Assembly: GCF_050947335.1 (NCBI RefSeq)
Contig: NW_027473591.1
Location: 124,001-188,000 of the forward strand
Source: Megachile rotundata
Taxonomy: Eukaryota > Arthropoda > Insecta > Hymenoptera > Megachilidae
Reading direction: 5' to 3'
DNA length: 64,000 bases
Part shown: one piece after another, positions 22,736-35,660 of the stretch
How positions within the stretch are numbered: the first letter of the stretch is position 1
How the letters are laid out: each line of letters begins with the position of its first letter
Translations under genes and position numbers: made by a program
The notes under the pieces: generated by a model
Database searches by the model: none
Seen by the model: the letters and a program-made list of their open reading frames with translations, nothing else
Told to the model about the DNA's origin: nothing

Positions 22736-25068
22736 GATTGTGATTGTGATTGTGTGATTGTGATTGTGTGATTGTGATTGTGTGATTGTGATTGTGTGAT
22801 TGTGATTGTGTGATTGTGATTGTGTGATTGTGATTGTGTGATTGTGATTGTGTGATTGTGATTGTGTGATTGTGATTGTGTGATTGTGATTGTGTGATTG
22901 TGATTGTGTGATTGTGATTGTGTGATTGTGATTGTGTGATTGTGATTGTGTGATTGTGATTGTGTGATTGTGATTGTGTGATTGTGATTGTGTGATTGTG
23001 ATTGTGTGATTGTGATTGTGTGATTGTGATTGTGTGATTGTGATTGTGTGATTGTGATTGTGTGATTGTGATTGTGTGATTGTGATTGTGTGATTGTGAT
23101 TGTGTGATTGTGATTGTGTGATTCTGATTGTGTGATTGTGATTGTGTGATTGTGATTGTGTGATTGTGATTGTGTGATTGTGATTGTGTGATTGTGATTG
23201 TGTGATTGTGATTGTGTGATTGTGATTGTGTGATTGTGATTGTGTGATTGTGATTGTGTGATTGTGATTGTGTGATTGTGATTGTGTGATTGTGATTGTG
23301 TGATTGTGATTGTGTGATTGTGATTGTGTGATTGTGATTGTGTGATTGTGATTGTGTGATTGTGATTGTGTGATTGTGATTGTGTGATTGTGATTGTGTG
23401 ATTGTGATTGTGTGATTGTGATTGTGTGATTGTGATTGTGTGATTGTGATTGTGTGATTGTGATTGTGTGATTGTGATTGTGTGATTGTGATTGTGTGAT
23501 TGTGATTGTGTGATTGTGATTGTGTGATTGTGATTGTGTGATTGTGATTGTGTGATTGTGATTGTGTGATTGTGATTGTGTGATTGTGATTGTGTGATTG
23601 TGATTGTGTGATTGTGATTGTGTGATTGTGATTGTGTGATTGTGATTGTGTGATTGTGATTGTGTGATTGTGATTGTGTGATTGTGATTGTGTGATTGTG
23701 ATTGTGTGATTGTGATTGTGTGATTGTGATTGTGTGATTGTGATTGTGTGATTGTGATTGTGTGATTGTGATTGTGTGATTGTGATTGTGTGATTGTGAT
23801 TGTGTGATTGTGATTGTGTGATTGTGATTGTGTGATTGTGATTGTGTGATTGTGATTGTGTGATTGTGATTGTGTGATTGTGATTGTGTGATTGTGATTG
23901 TGTGATTGTGATTGTGTGATTGTGATTGTGTGATTGTGATTGTGTGATTGTGATTGTGTGATTGTGATTGTGTGATTGTGATTGTGTGATTGTGATTGTG
24001 TGATTGTGATTGTGTGATTGTGATTGTGTGATTGTGATTGTGTGATTGTGATTGTGTGATTGTGATTGTGTGATTGTGATTGTGTGATTGTGATTGTGTG
24101 ATTGTGATTGTGTGATTGTGATTGTGTGATTGTGATTGTGTGATTGTGATTGTGTGATTGTGATTGTGTGATTGTGATTGTGTGATTGTGATTGTGTGAT
24201 TGTGATTGTGTGATTGTGATTGTGTGATTGTGATTGTGTGATTGTGATTGTGTGATTGTGATTGTGTGATTGTGATTGTGTGATTGTGATTGTGTGATTG
24301 TGATTGTGTGATTGTGATTGTGTGATTGTGATTGTGTGATTGTGATTGTGTGATTGTGATTGTGTGATTGTGATTGTGTGATTGTGATTGTGTGATTGTG
24401 ATTGTGTGATTGTGATTGTGTGATTGTGATTGTGTGATTGTGATTGTGTGATTGTGATTGTGTGATTGTGATTGTGTGATTGTGATTGTGTGATTGTGAT
24501 TGTGTGATTGTGATTGTGTGATTGTGATTGTGTGATTGTGATTGTGTGATTGTGATTGTGTGATTGTGATTGTGTGATTGTGATTGTGTGATTGTGATTG
24601 TGTGATTGTGATTGTGTGATTGTGATTGTGTGATTGTGATTGTGTGATTGTGATTGTGTGATTGTGATTGTGTGATTGTGATTGTGTGATTGTGATTGTG
24701 TGATTGTGATTGTGTGATTGTGATTGTGTGATTGTGATTGTGTGATTGTGATTGTGTGATTGTGATTGTGTGATTGTGATTGTGTGATTGTGATTGTGTG
24801 ATTGTGATTGTGTGATTGTGATTGTGTGATTGTGATTGTGTGATTGTGATTGTGTGATTGTGATTGTGTGATTGTGATTGTGTGATTGTGATTGTGTGAT
24901 TGTGATTGTGTGATTGTGATTGTGTGATTGTGATTGCGTGATTGTGATTGCGTGATTGTGATTGCGTGATTGTGATTGCGTGATTGTGATTGTGTGATTG
25001 TGATTGTGTGATTGTGATTGTGTGATTGTGATTGTGTGATTGTGATTGTGTGATTGTGATTGTGTGAT
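22736..25068 (+). repeat. 14-bp array (about 166 units)
   Basis: One of the longest and most uniform arrays in the window. Exceptions are GATTCTG near 23122 and four consecutive GCGTGATT octamers near 24936-24980. It starts with repeated hexamers like the 8706 array but is about 60 units longer. Confidence 0.96.
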
Positions 25069-25340
25069 TGTGTGATTGTGTGATTGTGTGATTGTGTGAT
25101 TGTGTGATTGTGTGATTGTGTGATTGTGTGATTGTGTGATTGTGTGATTGTGTGATTGTGTGATTGTGTGATTGTGTGATTGTGTGATTGTGTGATTGTG
25201 TGATTGTGTGATTGTGTGATTGTGTGATTGTGTGATTGTGTGATTGTGTGATTGTGTGATTGTGTGATTGTGTGATTGTGTGATTGTGTGATTGTGTGAT
25301 TGTGTGATTGTGTGATTGTGTGATTGTGTGATTGTGTGAT
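25069..25340 (+). repeat. Plain octamer array
   Basis: About 34 identical GTGTGATT units between the 14-bp array and the GTGCGATCG junction. No variant unit seen. Confidence 0.96.
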
Positions 25341-25790
25341 TGTGTGGTTGTGCGATCGTGATTGTGTGATCGTGATTGTGTGATTGCGTGATTGTGATTG
25401 TGTGATTGTGTGACTGTGATTGTGTGACCGTGATTGTGTGACCGTAATTGTGTGATCGTGATTGTGTGGTCGTGATTGTGTGACCGTGACTGTGTGATCG
25501 TGATTGTGTGATTGTGTGATTGTGTGATTGTGTGAATGTGTTATTGTGTGACCGTTATTGTGTGACCGTGATTGTGTGACCGTGATTGTGTGGTTGCGAC
25601 TGTGTGATTGTGACTGTGTGATTGTGTGAGTGTGTTATTGTGTGATTGAGTGATAGTGTGACTGTGTGATTGTGTGATTGTGTGATTGTGTGATTGTGTG
25701 ATTGTGTGATTGTGTGACCGTAATTGTGTGATCGTGATTGTGTGGTCGTGATTGTGTGACCGTGATTGTGTGATCGTGATTGTGTGATTG
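25341..25790 (+). repeat. Junction block J7 (GTGCGATCG start)
   Basis: GCG at 25352; GTACTG follows 726 bp later at 26078. A private GACCGTGACTG unit near 25490 replaces GACCGTGATTG. The GACCGTTATT TTA at 25555 gives the stop of a spurious minus-strand frame. Confidence 0.93.
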
Positions 25791-27183
25791 TGTGATTGTG
25801 TGATTGTGTGATTGTGTGATTGTGTGATTGTCTGATTGTGTGATTGTGTGATTGCGTGATTGCGTGATTGCGTGATTGTGTGATTGTGTGATTGTGTGAT
25901 TGTGTGATTGTGTGATTGTGTGATTGTGTGATTGTGTGATTGTGCGATTGTGCGATTGTGTGACTGTGTGATTGTGTGATTGTGTGATTGTGTGACTGTG
26001 TGATTGTGTGATTGTGTGATTGTGTGATTGTGTGATTGTGTGATTGTGTAATTGTGATTGTGTGATTGTGATTGTGTGTACTGTGTGATTGTGTGATTGT
26101 GTGATTGTGTGATAGTGTGATTGTGTGATTGTGTGATTGTGTGATTGTGTGATTGAGTGATTGTGTGATTGTGTGATTGTGTGATTGTGTGATTGTGTGA
26201 TTGTGTGATTGTGTGATTGTGTGATTGTGTGATTGTCTGATTGTGTGATTGTGTGATTGCGTGATTGCGTGATTGCGTGATTGTGTGATTGTGCGATTGT
26301 GTGATTGTGTGATTGTGTGATTGTGTGATTGTGTGATTGTGTGATTGTGCGATTGTGCGATTGTGTGATTGTGTGATTGTGTTATTGTGTGATTGTGTGA
26401 CTGTGTGATAGTGTGATTGTGTGATTGTGAGATTGTGTGATTGTGTGATTGTGTGATTGTGTGATTGTGTGATTGTGTTATTGTGTGATTGTGTGATTGT
26501 GTGATTGTGTGATTGTCTGATTGTGTGATTGTGTGATTGTGTGATTGCGTGATTGCGTGATTGCGTGATTGCGTGATTGTGTGATTGTGTGATTGTGTGA
26601 TTGTGTGATTGTGTGATTGTGCGATTGTGCGATTGTGCGATTGTGTGATTGTGTGATTGTGTGATTGTGTGATTGTGTGATTGTGTGATTGTGTGATTGT
26701 GTGATTGTGTGATTGTGTGATTGTGTGATTGTGTGATTGTGTGATTGTGTGATTGTGTGATTGTGTGATTGTGTGATTTTGTGATTGAGTGATTGTGTGA
26801 TTGTGTGATTGTGCGAATGTGTGATTGTGTGACCGTGATTGTGTGATTGATGATTGTGTGATTGTGTGATTGTGTGATTGTGTGATTGTGTGATTGTGTG
26901 ATTGTGTGATTGTGTGATTGTGTGATTGTGAGATTGTGTGAATTGTGTGATTGTGTGATTGTGTGATTGTGATTGTGTGATTGTGATTGTGTGATTCTGA
27001 TTGTGTCATTGTGTGAATGTGTGATTGTGTGACCGTGATTGTGTGATTGATGATTGTGTGATTGTGATTGTGCGATTGTGATTGTGTGGTTGTGTGATTG
27101 TGTGATTGTGAGATTGTGTGAATTGTGTGAATTGTGTGATTGCGTGGTTGTGTGATTGCGCGATTGTGTGATTGCGTGATTGT
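25791..27183 (+). repeat. Octamer domain with full marker series
   Basis: Same order as the 11.5-12.87 kb domain. Differences include GTGAGATT near 26427 (shared with the 31025 copy), GTGTCATT at 27003-27010 (which supplies a CAT, read as ATG on minus) and GCGCGATT near 27158. Confidence 0.92.
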
Positions 27184-28834
27184 GTGATTGTGATTGTGTG
27201 ATTGTGATTGTGTGATTGTGATTGTGTGATTGTGATTGTGTGATTGTGATTGTGTGATTGTGATTGTGTGATTGTGATTGTGTGATTGTGATTGTGTGAT
27301 TGTGATTGTGTGATTGTGATTGTGTGATTGTGATTGTGTGATTGTGATTGTGTGATTGTGATTGTGTGATTGCGATTGTGTGATTGCGATTGTGTGATTG
27401 CGATTGTGTGATTGCGATTGTGTGATTGCGATTGTGTGATTGCGATTGTGTGATTGCGATTGTGTGATTGCGATTGTGTGATTGCGATTGTGTGATTGCG
27501 ATTGTGTGATTGCGATTGTGTGATTGCGATTGTGTGATTGCGATTGTGTGATTGCGATTGTGTGATTGCGATTGTGTGATTGCGATTGTGTGATTGCGAT
27601 TGTGTGATTGCGATTGTGTGATTGCGATTCTGTGATTGCGATTGTGTGATTGCGATTGTGTGATTGCGATTGTGTGATTGCGATTGTGTGATTGCGATTG
27701 TGTGATTGCGATTGTGTGATTGCGATTGTGTGATTGCGATTGTGTGATTGTGATTGTGTGATTGTGATTGTGTGATTGTGATTGTGTGATTGTGATTGTG
27801 TGATTGTGATTGTGTGATTGTGATTGTGTGATTGTGATTGTGTGATTGTGATTGTGTGATTGTGATTGTGATTGTGTGATTGTGATTGTGTGATTGTGAT
27901 TGTGTGATTGTGATTGTGTGATTGTGATTGTGTGATTGTGATTGTGTGATTGTGATTGTGTGATTGTGATTGTGTGATTGTGATTGTGTGATTGTGATTG
28001 TGTGATTGTGTGATTGTGATTGTGTGATTGTGATTGTGTGATTGTGATTGTGTGATTGTGATTGTGTGATTGTGATTGTGTGATTGTGATTGTGTGATTG
28101 TGATTGTGTGATTGTGATTGTGTGATTGTGATTGTGTGATTGTGATTGTGTGATTGTGATTGTGTGATTGTGATTGTGTGATTGTGATTGTGTGATTGTG
28201 ATTGTGTGATTGTGATTGTGTGATTGTGATTGTGTGATTGTGATTGTGTGATTGTGATTGTGTGATTGTGATTGTGTGATTGTGATTGTGTGATTGTGAT
28301 TGTGTGATTGTGATTGTGTGATTGTGATTGTGTGATTGTGATTGTGTGATTGTGATTGTGTGATTGTGATTGTGTGATTGTGATTGTGTGATTGTGATTG
28401 TGTGATTGTGATTGTGTGATTGTGATTGTGTGATTGTGATTGTGTGATTGTGATTGTGTGATTGTGATTGTGTGATTGTGATTGTGTGATTGTGATTGTG
28501 TGATTGTGATTGTGTGATTGTGATTGTGTGATTGTGATTGTGTGATTGTGATTGTGTGATTGTGATTGTGTGATTGTGATTGTGTGATTGTGATTGTGTG
28601 ATTGTGATTGTGTGATTGTGATTGTGTGATTGTGATTGTGTGATTGTGATTGTGTGATTGTGATTGTGTGATTGTGATTGTGTGATTGTGATTGTGTGAT
28701 TGTGATTGTGTGATTGTGATTGTGTGATTGTGATTGTGTGATTGTGATTGTGTGATTGTGATTGTGTGATTGTGATTGTGTGATTGTGATTGTGTGATTG
28801 TGATTGTGTGATTGTGATTGTGTGATTGTAATTG
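27184..28834 (+). repeat. 14-bp array with GCGATT block
   Basis: About 118 units. The GCGATT block occupies 27372-27736 (27 units, GATTCTG after unit 19). An extra hexamer lies near 27865 and a doubled octamer near 28008. It ends with a GTAATT unit just before GATCG. Confidence 0.95.
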
Positions 28835-29164
28835 TGTGATCGTGATTGTGTGGTCGTGATTGTGTGACCGTGATTGTGTGATCGTGATTGTGTGATTGTG
28901 TGATTGTGTGATTGTGTGATTGTGTGAATGTGTTATTGTGTGACCGTTATTGTGTGACCGTGATTGTGTGACCGTGATTGTGTGGTTGCGACTGTGTGAT
29001 TGTGACTGTGTGATTGTGTGAGTGTGTTATTGTGTGATTGAGTGATAGTGTGACTGTGTGATTGTGTGATTGTGTGATTGTGTGATTGTGTGATTGTGTG
29101 ACCGTAATTGTGTGATCGTGATTGTGTGGTCGTGATTGTGTGACCGTGATTGTGTGATCGTGAT
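28835..29164 (+). repeat. Junction block J8 (directly after 14-bp array)
   Basis: GATCG, GGTCG, GACCG, GATCG, octamers, GACCGTTATT (TTA at 28947), GGTTGCGACTG, GTGAGTGTGTTATT, GATAGTG, octamers and the second GACCGTAATT to GATCG set. Confidence 0.92.
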
Positions 29165-29454
29165 TGTGTGATTGTGTGATTGTGCGAATGTGTGATTGTG
29201 TGACCGTGATTGTGTGATTGATGATTGTGTGATTGTGTGATTGTGTGATTGTGTGATTGTGTGATTGTGTGATTGTGTGATTGTGTGATTGTGTGATTGT
29301 GTGATTGTGTGATTGTGTGATTGTGAGATTGTGTGAATTGTGTGATTGTGTGATTGTGTGATTGTGATTGTGTGATTGTGATTGTGTGATTCTGATTGTG
29401 TGATTGTGTGAATGTGTGATTGTGTGACCGTGATTGTGTGATTGATGATTGTGT
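29165..29454 (+). repeat. Octamer segment with GATGATT and GTGAGATT markers
   Basis: GTGCGAATG, GACCG, GATGATT near 29219, about 13 octamers, GTGAGATT/GTGTGAATT near 29322, GATTCTG near 29391, GACCG and a second GATGATT near 29444. Confidence 0.9.
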
Positions 29455-29570
29455 GATTGTGATTGTGCGATTGTGATTGTGTGGTTGTGATTGTGTGATT
29501 GTGATTGTGTGATTGTGATTGTGTGATTGTGATTGTGTGATTGTGATTGTGTGATTGTGATTGTGTGATT
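29455..29570 (+). repeat. Short 14-bp array
   Basis: About eight units, opening with GTGCGATT and GTGGTT and ending at GTCTGATT, as at 16021-16136. Confidence 0.92.
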
Positions 29571-29930
29571 GTCTGATTGTGTGATTGTGTGATTGCGTGA
29601 TTGCGTGATTGCGTGATTGTGTGATTGTGTGATTGTGTGATTGTGTGATTGTGTGATTGTGTGATTGTGTGATTGCGTGATTGTGCGATTGTGCGATTGT
29701 GTGACTGTGTGATTGTGTGATTGTGTGATTGTGTGATTGTGTGATTGTGTGATTGTGTGATTGTGTGATTGTGTGATTGTGTGATTGTGTGATTGTGTGA
29801 TTGTGTGATTGTGATTGTGTGTACTGTGTGATTGTGTGATTGTGTGATTGTGTGATTGTGTGATTGTGTGATTGTGTGATTGTGTGATTGTGTGATTGTG
29901 TGATTGTGTGATTGTGTGATTGTGTGATTG
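29571..29930 (+). repeat. Shortened octamer domain
   Basis: GTCTGATT, three GCGTGATT, a GCGTGATT/GTGCGATT patch near 29675 and GTACTG at 29821, then about 13 plain octamers directly into the next GTGCGATCG junction. The right half of the canonical series and its 14-bp array are missing, so this unit is deleted or recombined. Confidence 0.9.
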
Positions 29931-30372
29931 TGTGGTTGTGCGATCGTGATTGTGTGATCGTGATTGTGTGATTGCGTGATTGTGATTGTGTGATTGTGTG
30001 ACTGTGATTGTGTGACCGTGATTGTGTGACCGTAATTGTGTGATCGTGATTGTGTGGTCGTGATTGTGTGACCGTGATTGTGTGATCGTGATTGTGTGAT
30101 TGTGTGATTGTGTGATTGTGTGAATGTGTTATTGTGTGACCGTTATTGTGTGACCGTGATTGTGTGACCGTGATTGTGTGGTTGCGACTGTGTGATTGTG
30201 ACTGTGTGATTGTGTGAGTGTGTTATTGTGTGATTGAGTGATAGTGTGACTGTGTGATTGTGTGATTGTGTGATTGTGTGATTGTGTGATTGTGTGATTG
30301 TGTGACCGTAATTGTGTGATCGTGATTGTGTGGTCGTGATTGTGTGACCGTGATTGTGTGATCGTGATTGTG
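29931..30372 (+). repeat. Junction block J9 (GTGCGATCG start)
   Basis: GCG at 29940, TTA of GACCGTTATT at 30143, and GTACTG 726 bp after the GCG at 30666. Standard unit order. Confidence 0.93.
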
Positions 30373-31753
30373 TGATTGTGTGATTGTGTGATTGTGTGAT
30401 TGTGTGATTGTGTGATTGTCTGATTGTGTGATTGTGTGATTGCGTGATTGCGTGATTGCGTGATTGTGTGATTGTGTGATTGTGTGATTGTGTGATTGTG
30501 TGATTGTGTGATTGTGTGATTGTGTGATTGTGCGATTGTGCGATTGTGTGACTGTGTGATTGTGTGATTGTGTGATTGTGTGACTGTGTGATTGTGTGAT
30601 TGTGTGATTGTGTGATTGTGTGATTGTGTGATTGTGTAATTGTGATTGTGTGATTGTGATTGTGTGTACTGTGTGATTGTGTGATTGTGTGATTGTGTGA
30701 TAGTGTGATTGTGTGATTGTGTGATTGTGTGATTGTGTGATTGAGTGATTGTGTGATTGTGTGATTGTGTGATTGTGTGATTGTGTGATTGTGTGATTGT
30801 GTGATTGTGTGATTGTGTGATTGTCTGATTGTGTGATTGTGTGATTGCGTGATTGCGTGATTGCGTGATTGTGTGATTGTGCGATTGTGTGATTGTGTGA
30901 TTGTGTGATTGTGTGATTGTGTGATTGTGTGATTGTGTGATTGTGCGATTGTGCGATTGTGTGATTGTGTGATTGTGTTATTGTGTGATTGTGTGACTGT
31001 GTGATAGTGTGATTGTGTGATTGTGAGATTGTGTGATTGTGTGATTGTGTGATTGTGTGATTGTGTGATTGTGTTATTGTGTGATTGTGTGATTGTGTGA
31101 TTGTGTGATTGTCTGATTGTGTGATTGTGTGATTGTGTGATTGCGTGATTGCGTGATTGCGTGATTGCGTGATTGTGTGATTGTGTGATTGTGTGATTGT
31201 GTGATTGTGTGATTGTGCGATTGTGCGATTGTGCGATTGTGTGATTGTGTGATTGTGTGATTGTGTGATTGTGTGATTGTGTGATTGTGTGATTGTGTGA
31301 TTGTGTGATTGTGTGATTGTGTGATTGTGTGATTGTGTGATTGTGTGATTTTGTGATTGAGTGATTGTGTGATTGTGTGATTGTGCGAATGTGTGATTGT
31401 GTGACCGTGATTGTGTGATTGATGATTGTGTGATTGTGTGATTGTGTGATTGTGTGATTGTGTGATTGTGTGATTGTGTGATTGTGTGATTGTGTGATTG
31501 TGAGATTGTGTGAATTGTGTGATTGTGTGATTGTGTGATTGTGATTGTGTGATTGTGATTGTGTGATTCTGATTGTGTGATTGTGTGAATGTGTGATTGT
31601 GTGACCGTGATTGTGTGATTGATGATTGTGTGATTGTGATTGTGCGATTGTGATTGTGTGGTTGTGTGATTGTGTGATTGTGAGATTGTGTGAATTGTGT
31701 GAATTGTGTGATTGCGTGGTTGTGTGATTGCGTGATTGTGTGATTGCGTGATT
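30373..31753 (+). repeat. Octamer domain with full marker series
   Basis: Close match to 25791-27183, including the GTGAGATT near 31022, but without that copy's GTGTCATT and GCGCGATT. It ends with the alternating GCGTGATT units before the 14-bp array. Confidence 0.92.
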
Positions 31754-34700
31754 GTGTGATTGTGATTGTGTGATTGTGATTGTGTGATTGTGATTGTGTG
31801 ATTGTGATTGTGTGATTGTGATTGTGTGATTGTGATTGTGTGATTGTGATTGTGTGATTGTGATTGCGTGATTGTGATTGTGTGATTGTGATTGTGTGAT
31901 TGTGATTGTGTGATTGTGATTGTGTGATTGTGATTGTGTGATTGTGATTGTGTGATTGTGATTGTGTGATTGCGATTGTGTGATTGCGATTGTGTGATTG
32001 CGATTGTGTGATTGCGATTGTGTGATTGCGATTGTGTGATTGCGATTGTGTGATTGCGATTGTGTGATTGCGATTGTGTGATTGCGATTGTGTGATTGCG
32101 ATTGTGTGATTGCGATTGTGTGATTGCGATTGTGTGATTGCGATTGTGTGATTGCGATTGTGTGATTGCGATTCTGTGATTGCGATTGTGTGATTGCGAT
32201 TGTGTGATTGCGATTGTGTGATTGCGATTGTGTGATTGCGATTGTGTGATTGCGATTGTGTGATTGCGATTGTGTGATTGCGATTGTGTGATTGCGATTG
32301 TGTGATTGCGATTGTGTGATTGCGATTGTGTGATTGCGATTGTGTGATTGCGATTGTGTGATTGTGATTGTGTGATTGTGATTGTGTGATTGTGATTGTG
32401 TGATTGTGATTGTGTGATTGTGATTGTGTGATTGTGATTGTGTGATTGTGATTGTGTGATTGTGATTGTGTGATTGTGATTGTGTGATTGTGATTGTGTG
32501 ATTGTGATTGTGATTGTGTGATTGTGATTGTGTGATTGTGATTGTGTGATTGTGATTGTGTGATTGTGATTGTGTGATTGTGATTGTGTGATTGTGATTG
32601 TGTGATTGTGATTGTGTGATTGTGATTGTGTGATTGTGATTGTGTGATTGTGATTGTGTGATTGTGATTGTGTGATTGTGTGATTGTGATTGTGTGATTG
32701 TGATTGTGTGATTGTGATTGTGTGATTGTGATTGTGTGATTGTGATTGTGTGATTGTGATTGTGTGATTGTGATTGTGTGATTGTGATTGTGTGATTGTG
32801 ATTGTGTGATTGTGATTGTGTGATTGTGATTGTGTGATTGTGATTGTGTGATTGTGATTGTGTGATTGTGATTGTGTGATTGTGATTGTGTGATTGTGAT
32901 TGTGTGATTGTGATTGTGTGATTGTGATTGTGTGATTGTGATTGTGTGATTGTGATTGTGTGATTGTGATTGTGTGATTGTGATTGTGTGATTGTGATTG
33001 TGTGATTGTGATTGTGTGATTGTGATTGTGTGATTGTGATTGTGTGATTGTGATTGTGTGATTGTGATTGTGTGATTGTGATTGTGTGATTGTGATTGTG
33101 TGATTGTGATTGTGTGATTGTGATTGTGTGATTGTGATTGTGTGATTGTGATTGTGTGATTGTGATTGTGTGATTGTGATTGTGTGATTGTGATTGTGTG
33201 ATTGTGATTGTGTGATTGTGATTGTGTGATTGTGATTGTGTGATTGTGATTGTGTGATTGTGATTGTGTGATTGTGATTGTGTGATTGTGATTGTGTGAT
33301 TGTGATTGTGTGATTGTGATTGTGTGATTGTGATTGTGTGATTGTGATTGTGTGATTGTGATTGTGTGATTGTGATTGTGTGATTGTGATTGCGTGATTG
33401 TGATTGTGTGATTGTGATTGTGTGATTGTGATTGTGTGATTGTGATTGTGTGATTGTGATTGTGTGATTGTGATTGTGTGATTGTGATTGTGTGATTGTG
33501 ATTGTGTGATTGCGATTGTGTGATTGCGATTGTGTGATTGCGATTGTGTGATTGCGATTGTGTGATTGCGATTGTGTGATTGCGATTGTGTGATTGCGAT
33601 TGTGTGATTGCGATTGTGTGATTGCGATTGTGTGATTGCGATTGTGTGATTGCGATTGTGTGATTGCGATTGTGTGATTGCGATTGTGTGATTGCGATTC
33701 TGTGATTGCGATTGTGTGATTGCGATTGTGTGATTGCGATTGTGTGATTGCGATTGTGTGATTGCGATTGTGTGATTGCGATTGTGTGATTGCGATTGTG
33801 TGATTGCGATTGTGTGATTGCGATTGTGTGATTGCGATTGTGTGATTGCGATTGTGTGATTGTGATTGTGTGATTGTGATTGTGTGATTGTGATTGTGTG
33901 ATTGTGATTGTGTGATTGTGATTGTGTGATTGTGATTGTGTGATTGTGATTGTGTGATTGTGATTGTGTGATTGTGATTGTGTGATTGTGATTGTGTGAT
34001 TGTGATTGTGATTGTGTGATTGTGATTGTGTGATTGTGATTGTGTGATTGTGATTGTGTGATTGTGATTGTGTGATTGTGATTGTGTGATTGTGATTGTG
34101 TGATTGTGATTGTGTGATTGTGATTGTGTGATTGTGATTGTGTGATTGTGATTGTGTGATTGTGATTGTGTGATTGTGTGATTGTGATTGTGTGATTGTG
34201 ATTGTGTGATTGTGATTGTGTGATTGTGATTGTGTGATTGTGATTGTGTGATTGTGATTGTGTGATTGTGATTGTGTGATTGTGATTGTGTGATTGTGAT
34301 TGTGTGATTGTGATTGTGTGATTGTGATTGTGTGATTGTGATTGTGTGATTGTGATTGTGTGATTGTGATTGTGTGATTGTGATTGTGTGATTGTGATTG
34401 TGTGATTGTGATTGTGTGATTGTGATTGTGTGATTGTGATTGTGTGATTGTGATTGTGTGATTGTGATTGTGTGATTGTGATTGTGTGATTGTGATTGTG
34501 TGATTGTGATTGTGTGATTGTGATTGTGTGATTGTGATTGTGTGATTGTGATTGTGTGATTGTGATTGTGTGATTGTGATTGTGTGATTGTGATTGTGTG
34601 ATTGTGATTGTGTGATTGTGATTGTGTGATTGTGATTGTGTGATTGTGATTGTGTGATTGTGATTGTGTGATTGTGATTGTGTGATTGTGATTGTGTGAT

Positions 34701-34919
34701 TGTGATTGTGTGATTGTGATTGTGTGATTGTGATTGTGTGATTGTGATTGTGTGATTGTGATTGTGTGATTGTGATTGTGTGATTGTGATTGTGTGATTG
34801 TGATTGTGTGATTGTGATTGTGTGATTGTGATTGTGTGATTGTGATTGTGTGATTGTGATTGTGTGATTGTGATTGTGTGATTGTGATTGTGTGATTGTG
34901 ATTGTGTGATTGTGATTGT
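31754..34919 (+). repeat. 14-bp array with two GCGATT blocks (longest in the window)
   Basis: About 226 units. GCGATT blocks are at 31972-32350 (28 units) and 33512-33848 (25 units), each followed by an extra hexamer (near 32505 and 33998) and a doubled octamer (near 32680 and 34170). The paired order indicates an internal duplication of roughly 1.5 kb, like that in the 12.9-15.4 kb array. Confidence 0.95.
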
Positions 34920-35255
34920 GTGATCGTGATTGTGTGGTCGTGATTGTGTGACCGTGATTGTGTGATCGTGATTGTGTGATTGTGTGATTGTGTGATTGTG
35001 TGAATGTGTTATTGTGTGACCGTTATTGTGTGACCGTGATTGTGTGACCGTGATTGAGTGGTTGCGACTGTGTGATTGTGACTGTGTGATTGTGTGAGTG
35101 TGTTATTGTGTGATTGAGTGATAGTGTGACTGTGTGATTGTGTGATTGTGTGATTGTGTGATTGTGTGATTGTGTGACCGAAATTGTGTGATCGTGATTG
35201 TGTGGTCGTGATTGTGTGACCGTGATTGTGCGATCGTGATTGTGTGATTGTGTGA
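34920..35255 (+). repeat. Junction block J10 with private GAGTGGTTGCG and GACCGAAATT
   Basis: Standard order with two rare variants: GAGTGGTTGCG at 35056 and GACCGAAATT at 35176. Both recur 15,884 bp to the right in J14 and nowhere else that I see. GTGCGATCG-like spelling appears at the end (near 35228) rather than the start. Confidence 0.93.
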
Positions 35256-35559
35256 TTGTGCGAATGTGTGATTGTGTGACCGTGATTGTGTGATTGATGA
35301 TTGTGTGATTGTGTGATTGTGTGATTGTGTGATTGTGTGATTGTGTGATTGTGTGATTGTGTGATTGTGTGATTGTGTGATTGTGTGATTGTGTGATTGT
35401 GAGATTGTGTGAATTGTGTGATTGTGTGATTGTGTGATTGTGATTGTGTGATTGTGATTGTGTGATTGTGATTGTGTGATTCTGATTGTGTGATTGTGTG
35501 AATGTGTGATTGTGTGACCGTGATTGTGTGATTGATGATTGTGTGATTGTGATTGTGCG
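35256..35559 (+). repeat. Octamer segment with GATGATT and GTGAGATT markers
   Basis: GTGCGAATG, GACCG, GATGATT near 35294, octamers, GTGAGATT/GTGTGAATT near 35398, GATTCTG near 35478, GACCG and a second GATGATT near 35533. Same pattern as 15761-16020. Confidence 0.9.
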
Positions 35560-35660
35560 ATTGTGACTGTGTGGTTGTGATTGTGTGATTGTGATTGTGT
35601 GATTGTGATTGTGTGATTGTGATTGTGTGATTGTGATTGTGTGATTGTGATTGTGTGATT
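35560..35660 (+). repeat. Short 14-bp array with GTGACTG
   Basis: About seven units. It opens with GTGACTGTGTGGTT (GACTG at 35565), a variant shared only with the 51449 copy. Confidence 0.92.

Noticed and set aside
25555..27009. Minus-strand reading frame, 484 codons
   Set aside because: Repeat peptide only; start from one GTGTCATT and stop at the GACCGTTATT junction marker.
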